In this document: piece after piece, positions 11,744 to 21,725 of the stretch
How positions within the stretch are numbered: position 1 is the first letter of the stretch
Layout: every line of letters begins with the position of its first letter
NCBI GenBank assembly: GCA_034698045.1
Contig: JAQGAU010000610.1
Coordinates: forward strand, 1-25,717
DNA length: 25,717 nucleotides
DNA from: Paramacrobiotus richtersi
Lineage: Eukaryota; Tardigrada; Eutardigrada; Parachela; Macrobiotidae
Direction: 5' to 3'
The notes under the pieces: model-generated
The model's database searches: none
Seen by the model: only the letters and a program-made list of their open reading frames with translations
Told to the model about the DNA's origin: nothing
Translations under genes and position numbers: made by a program

Positions 11744-11980
11744 AACATCTGTAATTTTAATATTGACTATACTTGGCGCTTTTACCGATTTTGCGCCACG
11801 TTACCTTTATGATCAGTTTTTCCTCTGGATACCAGTGAATCGTAAAACATTTGCTTCATTGTGATTTAAGAATTGCAAGCATGCAGTATCCTAATAGTAC
11901 ATATACAGGTCAAGTTTTAGAATTTCTCTTTTGTTGAGCGAAAGAACAGTTTACTGATTATTATACTCGTATTAGTGCTG

Positions 11981-11986
11981 AATAAA
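11981..11986 (+). other. Poly(A) signal for P450 copy 2
   Basis: AATAAA lies 238 nt after the stop codon of the second P450 and is the first canonical hexamer downstream. Confidence 0.6.
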
Positions 11987-11989
11987 GTT

Positions 11990-12398
11990 AATAAGCCATG
12001 TGTTAGTATGTGTTCCTGATTGCTACCAACTCCGCAGCTCGTTCTTGCCGCTCTGGCAGTAATCAGCTATGAAAACATGACGCTCAGCAGCACATTCAAT
12101 AATGCTACGACATTCTGGAATTTGTAAACACGTGTAGCAAATCGCCGTTCCAATATCGGGTAGTTCGCATACAATTTGTGACGATCATACAGACTACGTG
12201 CACATATCATTTCAATAGGTCACAATTATACAGTAGCGCACAGAGAGCAGATACCAAATGTACAGAATGCTCAGGAAAATGGTGTACACTGCTGAGCTGG
12301 TCTTTCCTAACGACTCACTGCATTCTTGTTACTTTTGGCTGACTGCTTCGTTCAAAATAGTTCCGGATAAACCTGCAACGAAAACCGATAAACCAAGC
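11990..12398. other. Convergent intergenic region
   Basis: The sequence lies between the 3' ends of the P450 gene (plus strand) and the tentative minus-strand secreted protein. No coding exon, repeat or RNA gene is supported. Confidence 0.45.
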
Positions 12399-13406
12399 CT
12401 AACAATGCATGGCCTGACCTTTCATAGCAGACGTTGCTCGTGTACCTCGGCTAAGATTACCCGTCCAAGTGCCAAACCACGGCAGTCCACCGGAACAAGA
12501 CCCGAACGCGTTCGCTGACGATCGGCAGCGAACTGGTGCAGCGCATACAAAAACCGGTTCGTTGTATGGTGGGTCTGTAGTGGAAAACTGGCAGATGAAC
12601 AGCAGGCCCGATTCGTTGCGCCTTTGTTTCAGCAAGTCGATAAAACCGAGTGTGGCGATACCTGTCAAACAACGACAACAACAACTGCTAAGCTTAACAT
12701 ATCGTATTACGATGCGATGTAGCCACATACCACTGTCTATCGAATACGGTATTCTTGTTGGGTTAACGCCACACGGGTATCCATAAAACGTACTGTTGTC
12801 CCAAAGGGTCTGCTGTGAACGCACTAACGGCTGTCGGCAATGGCTGAGAATCTGACAGTAGGTCACAAGATTTTCGTGGTAGAAACACTGGTAAACCGGT
12901 TTTGCTGGGGGTACGTAAGTATCTGTGCTGTTAATGGCGGAGGTTGTCGTCGGGAATACACTGGGTGATGTTGTAATTCCTTCGTATACAAACATAATAT
13001 TATCATAAACAATGTCAACAGGTTTTGCCTAATATAATACTGCTGATCACGTAACGTCACAGCAGAAACGGAAAGTGAGGATGTGAGTGAGATGATCAGA
13101 GCGTTTCTACTGTTGAAGTACTACTACTACTGTTGCCGCACCAGATGTTAGGTTAGTTCGTCGTGGAGGACTTTCTCTAGGCCGTGCATCTCTGCTGTTG
13201 GTTGGTGTCGCTCTATCGGGAAGAGGGGGTCGAGAAGCGGCCAGTGTAATGTAGACAAGTCGATAACTCGGCCAGTAGGAACCGCTGTGCCATGTCGGGA
13301 CTGGAACGGCAATACGGAACGTGGGCTCAGGCGTAGGACTGGCCAATGTGATTAAACACAGTTGCATGGTGCATACCACAGACAATAACCTCAGAAAATG
13401 TCTCAT
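12399..13406 (-). CDS. Tentative secreted cysteine-containing protein
   Basis: No family recognised. The minus-strand ATG at 13406 opens a signal-peptide-like sequence (MRHFLRLLSVVCTMQLCLITL) followed by a Pro/Thr/Arg-rich stretch. The proposed exons are 13131-13406, 13028 down to 12731, and 12661 down to 12399, giving about 278 aa. The second exon follows a TATATTAG acceptor and carries a Thr/Ser-rich linker, then the cysteines of VYQCFYHENLVTYC and SHCRQ. The third holds FICQFSTTDPPYNEPVFVC and further Cys residues. The proposed 69-nt intron (12662-12730, GTATGT...TTTGACAG) is a multiple of three. Read through, it would insert a four-cysteine cluster. The first intron donor is a weak GTAGTA and its choice is uncertain. 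Several N-x-S/T sites fit an extracellular protein. An open frame also exists on the plus strand, so strand assignment is not certain. Confidence 0.4.
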
Positions 13407-13509
13407 CGTGACTTCTTGTGAGAGTGAAAATTGTCATACAACAATCTAAAAGGAATACTGATAACATAACATCTTCTCTGATTAAAGTACATTACTTATA
13501 CTAACGCAG
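13407..13509. promoter_or_regulatory. Short spacer ending in a TACTAAC-type splice acceptor
   Basis: This short stretch lies between the minus-strand signal-peptide start (13406) and the orphan plus-strand frame at 13510. It ends in TATACTAACGCAG. That combines a textbook branch-point heptamer TACTAAC with an AG acceptor, but no upstream exon is recognised. Confidence 0.3.
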
Positions 13510-13731
13510 TTGGCATATGATACCGGTTCTACGACCTTCGAACTGGATAGCCAGGAAATGACGAAAGTGCCCAGCAAGGATGGCAGATATGATCAGATCT
13601 TCGGCTGCATCGTGTGCCTTACATCAACTGTCAACACTGTTCGTGGACGTTTCTTGGCCACCAATGGCACAAAGACAAGCGTTTTGCGGGCGGAAGGGCG
13701 TACCCTTCTTACTTCTGTACAATCACGATGA
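13510..13731 (+). pseudogene. Orphan exon-like open frame, possibly broken
   Basis: The frame begins right after a TACTAACGCAG acceptor with LAYDTGSTTFELDSQEM and continues through KVPSKDGRYDQIFGCIVC before ending at TGA 13729-13731. From about 13614 a second frame, two bases displaced, also reads sensibly. It contains PYINCQHCSWTF and a further cysteine-bearing stretch. The switch falls on a GTGTG dinucleotide, so a small frameshift in a former exon is possible. No upstream exon was found; the flank is occupied by the divergent minus-strand gene. No family is recognised. It could equally be a chance open frame. Confidence 0.25.
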
Positions 13732-13918
13732 ACAGCTGGCTTGTAGCAGCGATCTTGTCAAAACAATTTCCCGATGATTTTACGATACACACGCTTGTTA
13801 TCCTTACCTGATGATGAGCTAAAAAGGATGGTACTTTGCCCAGTTGACCCTGCAGTATGGGCGGATGTACGTCGATATACCTTGACCTTTTCGAGGTGTG
13901 ACTGCATTTCCCCCCTTG

Positions 13919-13940
13919 GTGACGAGAGAACTCTCGTCAC
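13919..13940. promoter_or_regulatory. Perfect 10-bp inverted repeat upstream of astacin 1 TATA box
   Basis: GTGACGAGAG and CTCTCGTCAC are separated by two A residues. The outer parts contain TGACG/CGTCA, the half-site of CRE-type bZIP factors. The palindrome ends 33 nt before the TATA box at 13974. Position and symmetry suggest a dimeric factor site; binding is inference. Confidence 0.45.
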
Positions 13941-13973
13941 AAAATTCCACGGATCGTTCAACGAAGATAAAAA

Positions 13974-13979
13974 TATAAA
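13974..13979 (+). promoter_or_regulatory. TATA box of astacin 1
   Basis: TATAAA lies 95 nt before the ATG at 14071, placing transcription start near 14005. The distance leaves a plausible short 5' UTR. Confidence 0.5.
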
Positions 13980-14070
13980 CCCGTGCGTTTGAAGCTAAGC
14001 CGAATTTCAGAAAAAGGTGCTCGTTCATGCAGACGTTGGTAAAAGTTAATAACACTTGACCTGCTTAGTC

Positions 14071-16282
14071 ATGACCCCCGGTCCTGTATCTTGGTCGGCT
14101 ATGGCGATCGTGGCTATTGCTGCCCTCGGGCAGCAAGCGCTTTCTAGATCAGCTCCCGTTATCCGGCTGCCATTATTTGAAGGCGATATCCTTGGCTACA
14201 CTCCGCGACCTGTGCGTTTGTTATTGTTTACTTTCCATTAGGAATCGGTTTAACTGTAGTTTCGGAAACTCTGTGCACTGTTGGCAGCTTTCTTTACTGC
14301 CCGTAGCGAAGCTATTAGAACGGTAACTATTATACTAATAACTGTTACTTAGGACGGGGCTCTGGCGAACGCCATTACAGACCGATCGAGACTGTGGCCT
14401 GATAGCATTGTTCCCTATGAGATTTCCGATGCATTCTGTAAGGGCAATCAAATATAGATATTCGTATTACCTTTACTTGTAGACGATATTACCTTTTCAA
14501 TGCGTGTGATGGGATTCTATAGCTTCGACCCAAAAAGACATCATCACTAGAGCCATGAGGGCGATGCAGGAGAAAACATGCATTCGTTTTAGGAGGAAAC
14601 AGCCTGGTGACACGCACTCGGTTATAATCGACAGTTTCCAGTCGCGCGAGTAAGCATAAAAATTATTAAGAGTACGGCAAACAATAATTGCTCTTGGTTC
14701 ATACAAACATGGGTCAGCTGTGACGATGTGTTCAAGAATAACCTCTGAGCTGGAATTTATCGATGACTGCCGTTGTACAAAAACTTTGTTCTACAGGTGT
14801 TTTGCCTTCTGGGGCCGAAAGACGCACGATGACATCCGGAACATCAACAGCCAGATAGGCTACACTGGGTTCCAGCAACTCGTCAATATCGGAATAGGTA
14901 AGACGAATACAGTATAGCGTATCTTGAGAGCGAGAGCTCACCCACACTCCCAGTGCACTAGCATGTTTTATACTGCTGCGGTAACATTTATGATTTCGCC
15001 TAGCAGGAATCAAATTTGCGTAAGGTATTTATACTTGGCTGAGCAGCATTACTGTAACTAACTCGTTACGTATGTATACGAATATTGCAGTTTATAAAAA
15101 GAGTATTTCGAATCTTGCAGACGGCTGTTTAACCCATGGAGTTGTCCAACACGAACTGCTACATACGATCGGTAAGCCTGTAAGGTCAGACGAAGCCGCT
15201 CGCTAGTAATTAAGAGAACAACTGCATTGCTTACTCTATAATATCCTTTTTTATTAGAGACAATGCGTATTATTCTCTAAATTACTAGCGAGCGGCTTCG
15301 GGTCACGTTGGGAAAATCTGAGAAGAGGCTAGTTCAAATATTGGCTAAACATATATACCACTAATCGTGAACATGTACCATTCCACACGCTGGTAAGAGA
15401 AATCGACCATTACTACCTACACTGTTATGTATTTAACACCTCAAACAATTATTACAAAAGCAACGTCACTGGTTTTAACAGAATACCCAAGTTACAGTAA
15501 TCTCGCTGTCCAAATGTATACTGCATCACTGGTTTCCGCGAAAAATCTGTGGCCGTGCACAGCGTGATAATTTAATTAAAACATGGAATTTGCATAAGTT
15601 ATATTTAAAGTATGAGTGGCAAAAATGTTTTTCTCGGCGAAAGCTGAACACGGGTACTTCTATAGTCGATATTTTTTACCGTGATTTTTAGGATTTCTGC
15701 ATGAGCAATCCCGAAAAGACCGCGATTCCTATGTGGAAATACTCTGGGATAACATTGATCCTGGTAAGAATACATTGACAAGAATGTAGCAGTGTTTAAC
15801 AGTCGCAATTAACTGTTGAAACAGTCGACCATAGTCAGTTCGGTAACCGTGACGAAACCAACGCCCAAGGCCAGCCATATGACTTCGAATCTTTAATGCA
15901 CTACGGACGAAAGGACTTCTCCAATAACGGACAAGACACGATCCGTCCGAAAGCGGCGTATGAATCGCGTGCCATTGGGAATCGGCGCGGCATGAGCGAG
16001 ATCGATATTAAGAAGGTCAATCTGTTGTACCAGTGCCCCGCGACCGATCCGGATGACGGTGAAGAGCCAGTCACTTTCGAGCCACCGGTGGTGCGCACAA
16101 CGTCCAGCCCTACAGGGGAAAACTGCGAGTACCGGTTCATGTGCGTTCTCGGTAACTGTGGGAACTTCCGGGTGTGCACCATCGGCGGGGAAGTCGAGAC
16201 CACTACGCAGTCAAGTTACCACTGCCATCAGCTTGCGCAGTGTAATGGATTATACTGCACAACATCCTATGTATGCCACTGA
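14071..16282 (+). CDS. Astacin-family (M12A) zinc metalloprotease 1 with cysteine-rich tail
   Basis: Secreted zinc endopeptidase. Seven exons give 344 aa: 14071-14211, 14353-14437, 14523-14649, 14797-14897, 15121-15171, 15692-15763 and 15825-16282. A hydrophobic signal segment (about residues 8-25) precedes a very short propeptide with the aspartate-switch motif LFEGDI (Asp39), which blocks the zinc in the zymogen. The catalytic domain starts near [11 protein letters not shown]. The zinc motif [15 protein letters not shown] is at 162-176, split by an intron after the Gly codon's first base. The Met-turn SLMHYG (215-220) supplies the Tyr ligand. The four conserved domain cysteines are visible (KTC, ECF, DGC, YQC). 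After the domain come an acidic linker and two modules with identical CX5CX4CX5C spacing. No EGF, CUB or ShK domain is seen. Intron 5 carries a MITE-like element. An upstream TATA box fits; ATG 14101 is an alternative start. Confidence 0.93.
15191..15300. mobile_element. MITE-like element with 28-bp terminal inverted repeats
   Basis: The arms at 15191-15218 and 15273-15300 are inverted copies matching at 27 of 28 positions, beginning CGAAGCCGCTCGCTAGTAAT. The interior is 54 nt and has no coding capacity. GGTCA occurs on both sides (15185-15189 and 15301-15305), a possible 5-bp target duplication although two extra bases separate it from the left arm. It sits in intron 5 of astacin 1 and does not disturb the splice sites. 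A related end occurs at about 20582. The autonomous parent is unknown. Confidence 0.65.
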
Positions 16283-16577
16283 TCCGACAGAAAGGCTTTG
16301 CAGTTTGAAAGTAGTGAATTTGTCAGTATTTAGAAACTAGGAGAAGTGAATGGTTAGAATTTTGCTTTGTTCTTTTAACGGATTATATATTTTAGACTGT
16401 TGCTGGTGTCCACAAAGCTTGTGACTGTCATTTTCACCAGACCATAAACAAGGTTGTAAGCTACAGTAGTTTGCTATGTTATATTACAGTAAGCTTTTGT
16501 AATGCTTCGTGGTATATTTCTGTTTATTTGGCATAAGCCCGGTTGCCCTATTTTACCAAAGAAAAGCAGTTCAAACA
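16283..16577. other. Probable 3' UTR of astacin 1
   Basis: No coding exon is supported. No canonical AATAAA occurs before 16690, so the astacin 1 transcript may extend to about 16715 and include the duplicated 87-bp segment at 16578-16664. Confidence 0.4.
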
Positions 16578-16664
16578 AAGAATTTGTCCCAGTTAGAGCG
16601 AGAAGGGACAGTGGCGAAGATCAAACTAACGTTACCGCGCATGATTTCCAAACTTAAACGCTGG
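16578..16664. repeat. Duplicated codon-like 87-bp segment, copy A
   Basis: This segment aligns without gaps to 23822-23908. By hand, 62 of 87 bases match, and 17 of the 25 differences fall in the third codon position. The plus-strand reading ends in PRMISKLKRW and continues to a TAA after 16694. The minus-strand reading with the same wobble positions contains RLSLEIMRGNV and starts after a good acceptor, TTTTGTTCCAG. The pattern implies selection on a protein, but the strand cannot be decided from two copies. The family is not recognised. Confidence 0.5.
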
Positions 16665-16689
16665 AACAAAAGGGCAAAAAGGTTACACC

Positions 16690-16695
16690 AATAAA
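16690..16695 (+). other. Possible poly(A) signal for astacin 1
   Basis: AATAAA lies 408 nt after the astacin 1 stop and is the nearest canonical hexamer. Use is uncertain. Confidence 0.3.
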
Positions 16696-16715
16696 CTGGA
16701 ATAGACTGGATGAAG

Positions 16716-18160
16716 CACACTGATGTCATCTCAGATGACAGAAGCAAGAATACTGGATGCAAGTATGAATTCATTCTGTCCCGGTCTTCGACGGCTGAAT
16801 AATTTACTGATTAAACGGTAAAATTAATATGGCCGTGGTAATGCGTGGGGAAGAAGTCACAGTACCGGTTGAGTCACGGGTATGAATCGACCATAGTGGC
16901 AGAGCAGACAATGTACTACAGGCTCGGGCTGGGATAGAGAATAGGGATACTGTACATACGTGACTGTGACTGTGATACGGACAGAAATGTGACTGATTTC
17001 ATTTATTCTCACCGTCTAGGATGTTCACAGTATCCACTAGGTAGTTTTTCACCGCTATTGCTGGCGATAAAGACCGGAGCTGATAAAAGCGTAGGGCTAC
17101 CCTTTATAAGAAGACCTTCGGTCCGCTCCGGACGAGTCTTTATTAACGCAAGAATGGGTGTTTCACATTGGTCATTATAATGGCTATTTATATCAAGGTC
17201 ACAGGTATGGAGCTCGGACTGTTGTCGTGTTATGATGTTGTAATCTATGACCTCGTATGAGAGACTTATATTATGGTACACCGGCCCAACAATAACATAG
17301 GATGGTACCCGCCGTGCAAACAAACCATACGCCAAAACCACCTTCGTTACAGTTCTTAACGCACCATTGATTTATGGCTGGGTGGTGAAATGCTGTTCAA
17401 AAGAACTTTGGGACCAAAACTGCTCTGTAAGAACCGCAATAAACCAAAGTTACCAAAATGTTTCAGAAAGGAAGTAAGGCCCACCATACTGGACTAAGAA
17501 GACTAAAAACGGAAAACGTAGTACCCAAAAGCTCTTTTCGACGCAGGGTATATTTTTTTGACATGTCTTCGGAACTGGAGCGTTGTTACCGGAAGTTTAA
17601 CTGGAAATCCACACCCATCAAAACTGAAAAATTATGCGGTATGCATACTTACAGTTAGCCACAAAATACACATTAAAAGTGAGATGCGTTTACTGGGCTG
17701 TTTGTTCCCGCCGTTGAAAGAACTCACGCCTCGTGCGAAAACGAAAAGTTATGACTTACGCCATTAATACACCGGCAATCCATTCAGACTATCATCGAGG
17801 GTTGCTTCGACGTTAGGATGGGCGGTTGGCCTCTGTCCCGGTCACGCGTGTTACGTTCGCTTTCCTGCGGAAATTACGACAGTATGTCATGCATACAGCG
17901 TAAATGCGCTATCCGATCTGTAAATCAAATGTGTACGTGTAAAGAAATTTCGGGACCAAACCGACAACCTAGGCAAAACATTCGTCTCATCAAATGAAAC
18001 GCTCGAGCGGATCAGGAGGCGTTTATACTGGTTCACTGTCGGTCAGAATTTAATGACGCGCCAGATGTAATCCGTATTCCTGTGAGCTGCGCTATCGCCC
18101 TTTAGCAATGTTTCCCAGGTACCGAATTACGTTGGCCTTGTAGGCATCCCTAAGCCGAGT
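16716..18160. other. Intergenic region between the astacin genes
   Basis: Roughly 1.4 kb without a recognisable exon. The open frames at 17009-17341 (minus) and 17458-17658 (plus) have no domain, signal peptide or splice support. No RNA gene was recognised. Confidence 0.45.
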
Positions 18161-18164
18161 CTCT

Positions 18165-18220
18165 GATTGGGCGGCGTCAGTGTTCAAAGATCATAGCAGC
18201 CCTAAAAGAACAATATAAAA
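18165..18220 (+). promoter_or_regulatory. Core promoter of astacin 2
   Basis: An inverted CCAAT box next to a GC box (ATTGGGCGG at 18166-18174) is followed by TATAAAA at 18214-18220. The TATA box lies 95 nt before the ATG at 18309, the same distance as in astacin 1, and implies transcription start near 18245. Confidence 0.55.
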
Positions 18221-18308
18221 CACAAGTGACCAGCAGACACAAGTAGTAGGTTGCAGTCGACATTTATGCAATAGTGTTTTGCGGTAAGCCATAATAAGTT
18301 TTTTAGAA

Positions 18309-20381
18309 ATGAACAAACCATTTCCAGTTATGTGGATGACCTTTAGTATTCTCAGTTTAAAAATGTTAAACAGCGAGTCCTACCCCTTCTTTGGCCGAGG
18401 ACTTGGGTCCAGGTATGATCCCAACTTACACTTCGCACTTCAGCTATTGTTAAGTACGCAGTTTTGTTTCTTGATATAGTTCCGGTACCGGATCACTGAC
18501 ATTATTCGAAGGGGATATCATGGGCTACAATCCAAGTGCAACGGTTAGTCCGCTGCTACCTGACAGTGATACCGTGCATAGCACTTACAATTAGCAGCAC
18601 ACTAGTCAACCTGGAGTCAGGTGTCAGGACTAAATACGCGACCCATACCAGTATGATCTATTACAGTTATTGATTATTGGGCAATTCATTGTTCTGCACC
18701 AGTTATAAATGGTGAAGAGTTAGTATTTTTAGATTTCTTACTGTGTAAGGGGGCGTAACATAGCGCAAAATCAAGATCTATGTGGATCAGATTGTAATTG
18801 CTAATCTCACCTCATAGACCGCTACGCAAAGTATTTTTAACTCTCGATATACTGCTCGTAGCCAGTACAAAAAACTGCGGTTATTCTGTTCGGTTGCAGG
18901 GTGACAACTCATACAGCACAAAGGAGAAATGGCCTGGTGGTATTGTGCCTTACGAGATTTCTGATAGCTTCAGTAAGTGGCAGCACTTGTGCGCTATTTG
19001 CTGTGCCTTGATGCGAGTCCACTATATTCGCCTTATTCGATAGCATACACACAACGGGAAGTCATTCTGGGAGCTATGCGGGAATTACAGCAGAAAACCT
19101 GTGTTCATTTCAGACCGAAACAGTTTAGCGACGATTACTCAATTATTATTGACAATATGCATCAAGGGTATGTGATTGTGCGGATGCAAATTATACGATT
19201 CGTATCTGAAACGTAATGTGGATAAACGTGCACATCTACATATAATGTACTGGCGATGAATTCGTAATGTATTTTAGGTGTTTTGCATTCCTTGGGCGCA
19301 AGACGCGTTCCGATCTGAGATCCATCAATAGTAATTATGACCTGTCACACATGAAACAGCTGGTCAATATTGGAAGTAAGTGTTGTCTGACTTTGGCTCC
19401 TGAGCGATTAGGACAATTCGCAGATAGTACAATAAGTTTTGCGTCACATGCGATTTCCTTTTTGTTGTTAAAGGTGGATGTTTTATCCATGGTATTGTTC
19501 TGCACGAGCTGATGCACACTATCGGTACGTGAGGCTGTAAGTCTTTGCAGAGTAATTGTAGTCACTGTATGCAGGTCTGCAGCCTTAAACGCACCTCATT
19601 CGGAAGGTATATAAACCATAAAAGGTCAATTCCAGTCGTGGTTTTATTTGCCAAACGCCTTCACTTGAAGTTACGCAATAGCATCCGCACAGAATCTGTA
19701 CGTTAAGGCATACACCTTAATAACAGTATGTAAGAACTAATAAGGTAAGGAGAAAGTTTTTCTCACTGCATATCACTGCCACGAGTAAACGCAGCCAAGT
19801 TTTCGATTATTCTACAGGTTTCCTCCATGAACAGTCCCGCACGGATCGTGACAGTTACGTTGACATATTCTGGAGCAACATCGAAGCAGGTAATGCGATT
19901 CTGTCGCCCGTACAATTCTTAAATCGTTAATATTCCACAAATTAAAAAATGTGTTAATATGCAAGGCCTGGTACTGTGCCTTTCATTATCAACAACATTC
20001 GGACTTTTAGTGACCGATTTTCAACTTTGCCTTTTGTGTACGTATGTAGATGCATGGCCGCAGTTTCAAAAGTACAACGATGACACGCTAGGGCTTTCCT
20101 ACGATTTCGATTCAATAATGCATTATGGGAGGACGCATTTTTCCAAAAACGGGAAGGACACCATCAAGCCTAAACCGGTATACGCTTGGCGGACCATTGG
20201 GCAGCGTGATGCTCTAAGCGAAACAGATGTCAGGAGGGTAACCTTACTGTACCAGTGTTCGGCGGTGGACTCGGAGGATGATGAAGAACTTTCCACTCAG
20301 TATGCCGTGATTCACACTGGTTCTGAATGTAATTATGCATTGTTATGCCTCTCAGGTTCTTGTTTCATCTTGTGCATCTAA
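18309..20381 (+). CDS. Astacin-family (M12A) zinc metalloprotease 2
   Basis: Secreted zinc endopeptidase, paralogue of the gene 2 kb upstream. Eight exons give 305 aa: 18309-18412, 18480-18543, 18900-18972, 19044-19167, 19278-19375, 19474-19524, 19818-19889 and 20050-20381. A hydrophobic N terminus is followed by the aspartate-switch motif LFEGDI (Asp47). The mature start is near KWPGGIVPYEI. The zinc motif [15 protein letters not shown] is at 165-179 and the Met-turn SIMHYG at 217-222. Four domain cysteines are conserved (KTC, GCF, GCF, YQC). Introns in the catalytic domain match astacin 1 in position and phase. One extra intron splits the N-terminal region. The tail is shorter and holds one cysteine module, CX5CX4CX3C, ending at the stop, where astacin 1 has two full modules. 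All catalytic residues are present, so an active enzyme is expected. Confidence 0.92.
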
Positions 20382-20509
20382 CCACTCGGAAAACGACGTC
20401 TTTTTTTAGATTGCCGGTGGTAAGTAACATGTAGAAGCGAACTAAACAAATGAAACAAAACAAAGCGCCAAAAATGCAGCCGGTCGGTTTTTGAATCGAC
20501 TGATTTGTT

Positions 20510-20515
20510 ATTAAA
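20510..20515 (+). other. Poly(A) signal candidate for astacin 2
   Basis: ATTAAA, the commonest variant hexamer, lies 129 nt after the TAA stop of astacin 2. Confidence 0.4.
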
Positions 20516-20581
20516 GCTGGGTTCTGTTGGCTGCATATGGTATGAAAACGTACGAACATAAAAAAGCTATGGTACGACGAC

Positions 20582-20606
20582 GCCGCTCGCTAGCAGTTAG
20601 AAAACA
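20582..20606. mobile_element. Solo end related to the intronic MITE
   Basis: GCCGCTCGCTAG followed by a diverged AT-rich stretch ending GAAAACA matches the outer arm of the element at 15191. No inverted partner was found nearby, so this is probably a truncated or very diverged copy. Confidence 0.4.
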
Positions 20607-21725
20607 ATGTATTGTCTAGACTCTACTCTGTACTTCGACAGGCTAAAGGAATCTGTACTTTATTTTAGCCGTACCGAATCTCGAACGAGTTACACCTTAT
20701 GATACAGCTAATATAACATAAGGGGAAGGGGTCCGAAGTTCCGGTAGCTCTGTCGAAGCATGCGTTCTGCTGCATCCTTAAATGACTATGTCTCTGATGC
20801 TAAATTTATCTTTCTTCGAATTTGCTATTGTTATCGGTCTGCCGGATAAGGCAACAGTAACTAAATACATACTAGGCACCGAAAATTATGTGACGCACCT
20901 TTCGTGTTACATTTGTTGGGTTGATCAAAACGCCCATGTGGTTCACAGCTGCCCGGTTTCTCCGTTACTGATCGCTGATTAATTGCAGCCATAATAATTT
21001 CACAAGTGGCGGACATTGTTCTGACTGGTAAACACAGCCGATGTATGCTGTTGAGGTGAGGGATCGGTACGGGGGTTACGTCGTGACCTTTCGGTCGTCG
21101 AAGTGCACGACAGCGTCAACTGGGGAAGTTAGAGCGCCACACAACGCCACACACTTCAATATTGACCCGTTTTAAGTACGGTGCCAGCGCGTACCATAAA
21201 GCGTATTTTTAATGATTTTGATGTTTCTGTAATGCTTCAGTTTCAGGGATTCAGTGGTGCCACGCGCGCACTTTTGTTTCCGGATGGGGGTTTAGGTTAA
21301 ACTCAAATGGTCAGAGTTTAGCGATAAGCATTACCGAAATTCCCTGAATTTTAATTAGGATAATCAAAATGCATACCATTTAGCATACGTAACAGCAAAC
21401 AATTCACGACGTTTGTGGCTGAAAAGATACTGAAAGACGCTAGGACGCTTGAATCTGGTACTGAGGGAGATGGCTGATGCACCCACTCCTCATTCGCCGC
21501 ATTTGCTTCGGCCTTGAATGATGCTACGGCGATTCACATTTGCATAAAACACTGTAAACCAGCTATCTTTCCACTGGGCCAGAAGATCAGGGGGAGGGGA
21601 ACGGAGTTCTTTTAGTTTTCCAAGTAGAGTTGGATGGATAAGTTTATGCGGTTGCTGTATTCACTTGTTTACAAAACCGGACTTAAATTCTAAAAATGTA
21701 AATCGACCGCCATAATCACGACGCC
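20607..21725. other. Intergenic region, no gene recognised
   Basis: This stretch lies between convergent genes, astacin 2 (plus) and the first receptor (minus). Open frames are short and unsupported. No canonical poly(A) signal for the minus-strand receptor was seen close to its stop. Confidence 0.45.

Noticed and set aside
12469-12786. 105-residue plus-strand open frame
   Set aside because: It overlaps the minus-strand secreted-protein model, which has the better cysteine pattern and splice signals. It has no domain, signal peptide or upstream promoter. Strand remains somewhat uncertain.
16195-16282. Astacin 1 tail considered as a ShK/SXC domain
   Set aside because: ShK domains need six cysteines with a different spacing. 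The tail shows repeated four-cysteine CX5CX4CX5C units.
17009-17341. 110-residue minus-strand open frame
   Set aside because: No domain, signal peptide, compositional bias or splice support, and nothing similar elsewhere in the window.
17458-17767. Overlapping plus-strand open frames between the astacins
   Set aside because: Basic, low-information sequences without recognisable motifs and with two competing frames. Treated as chance.
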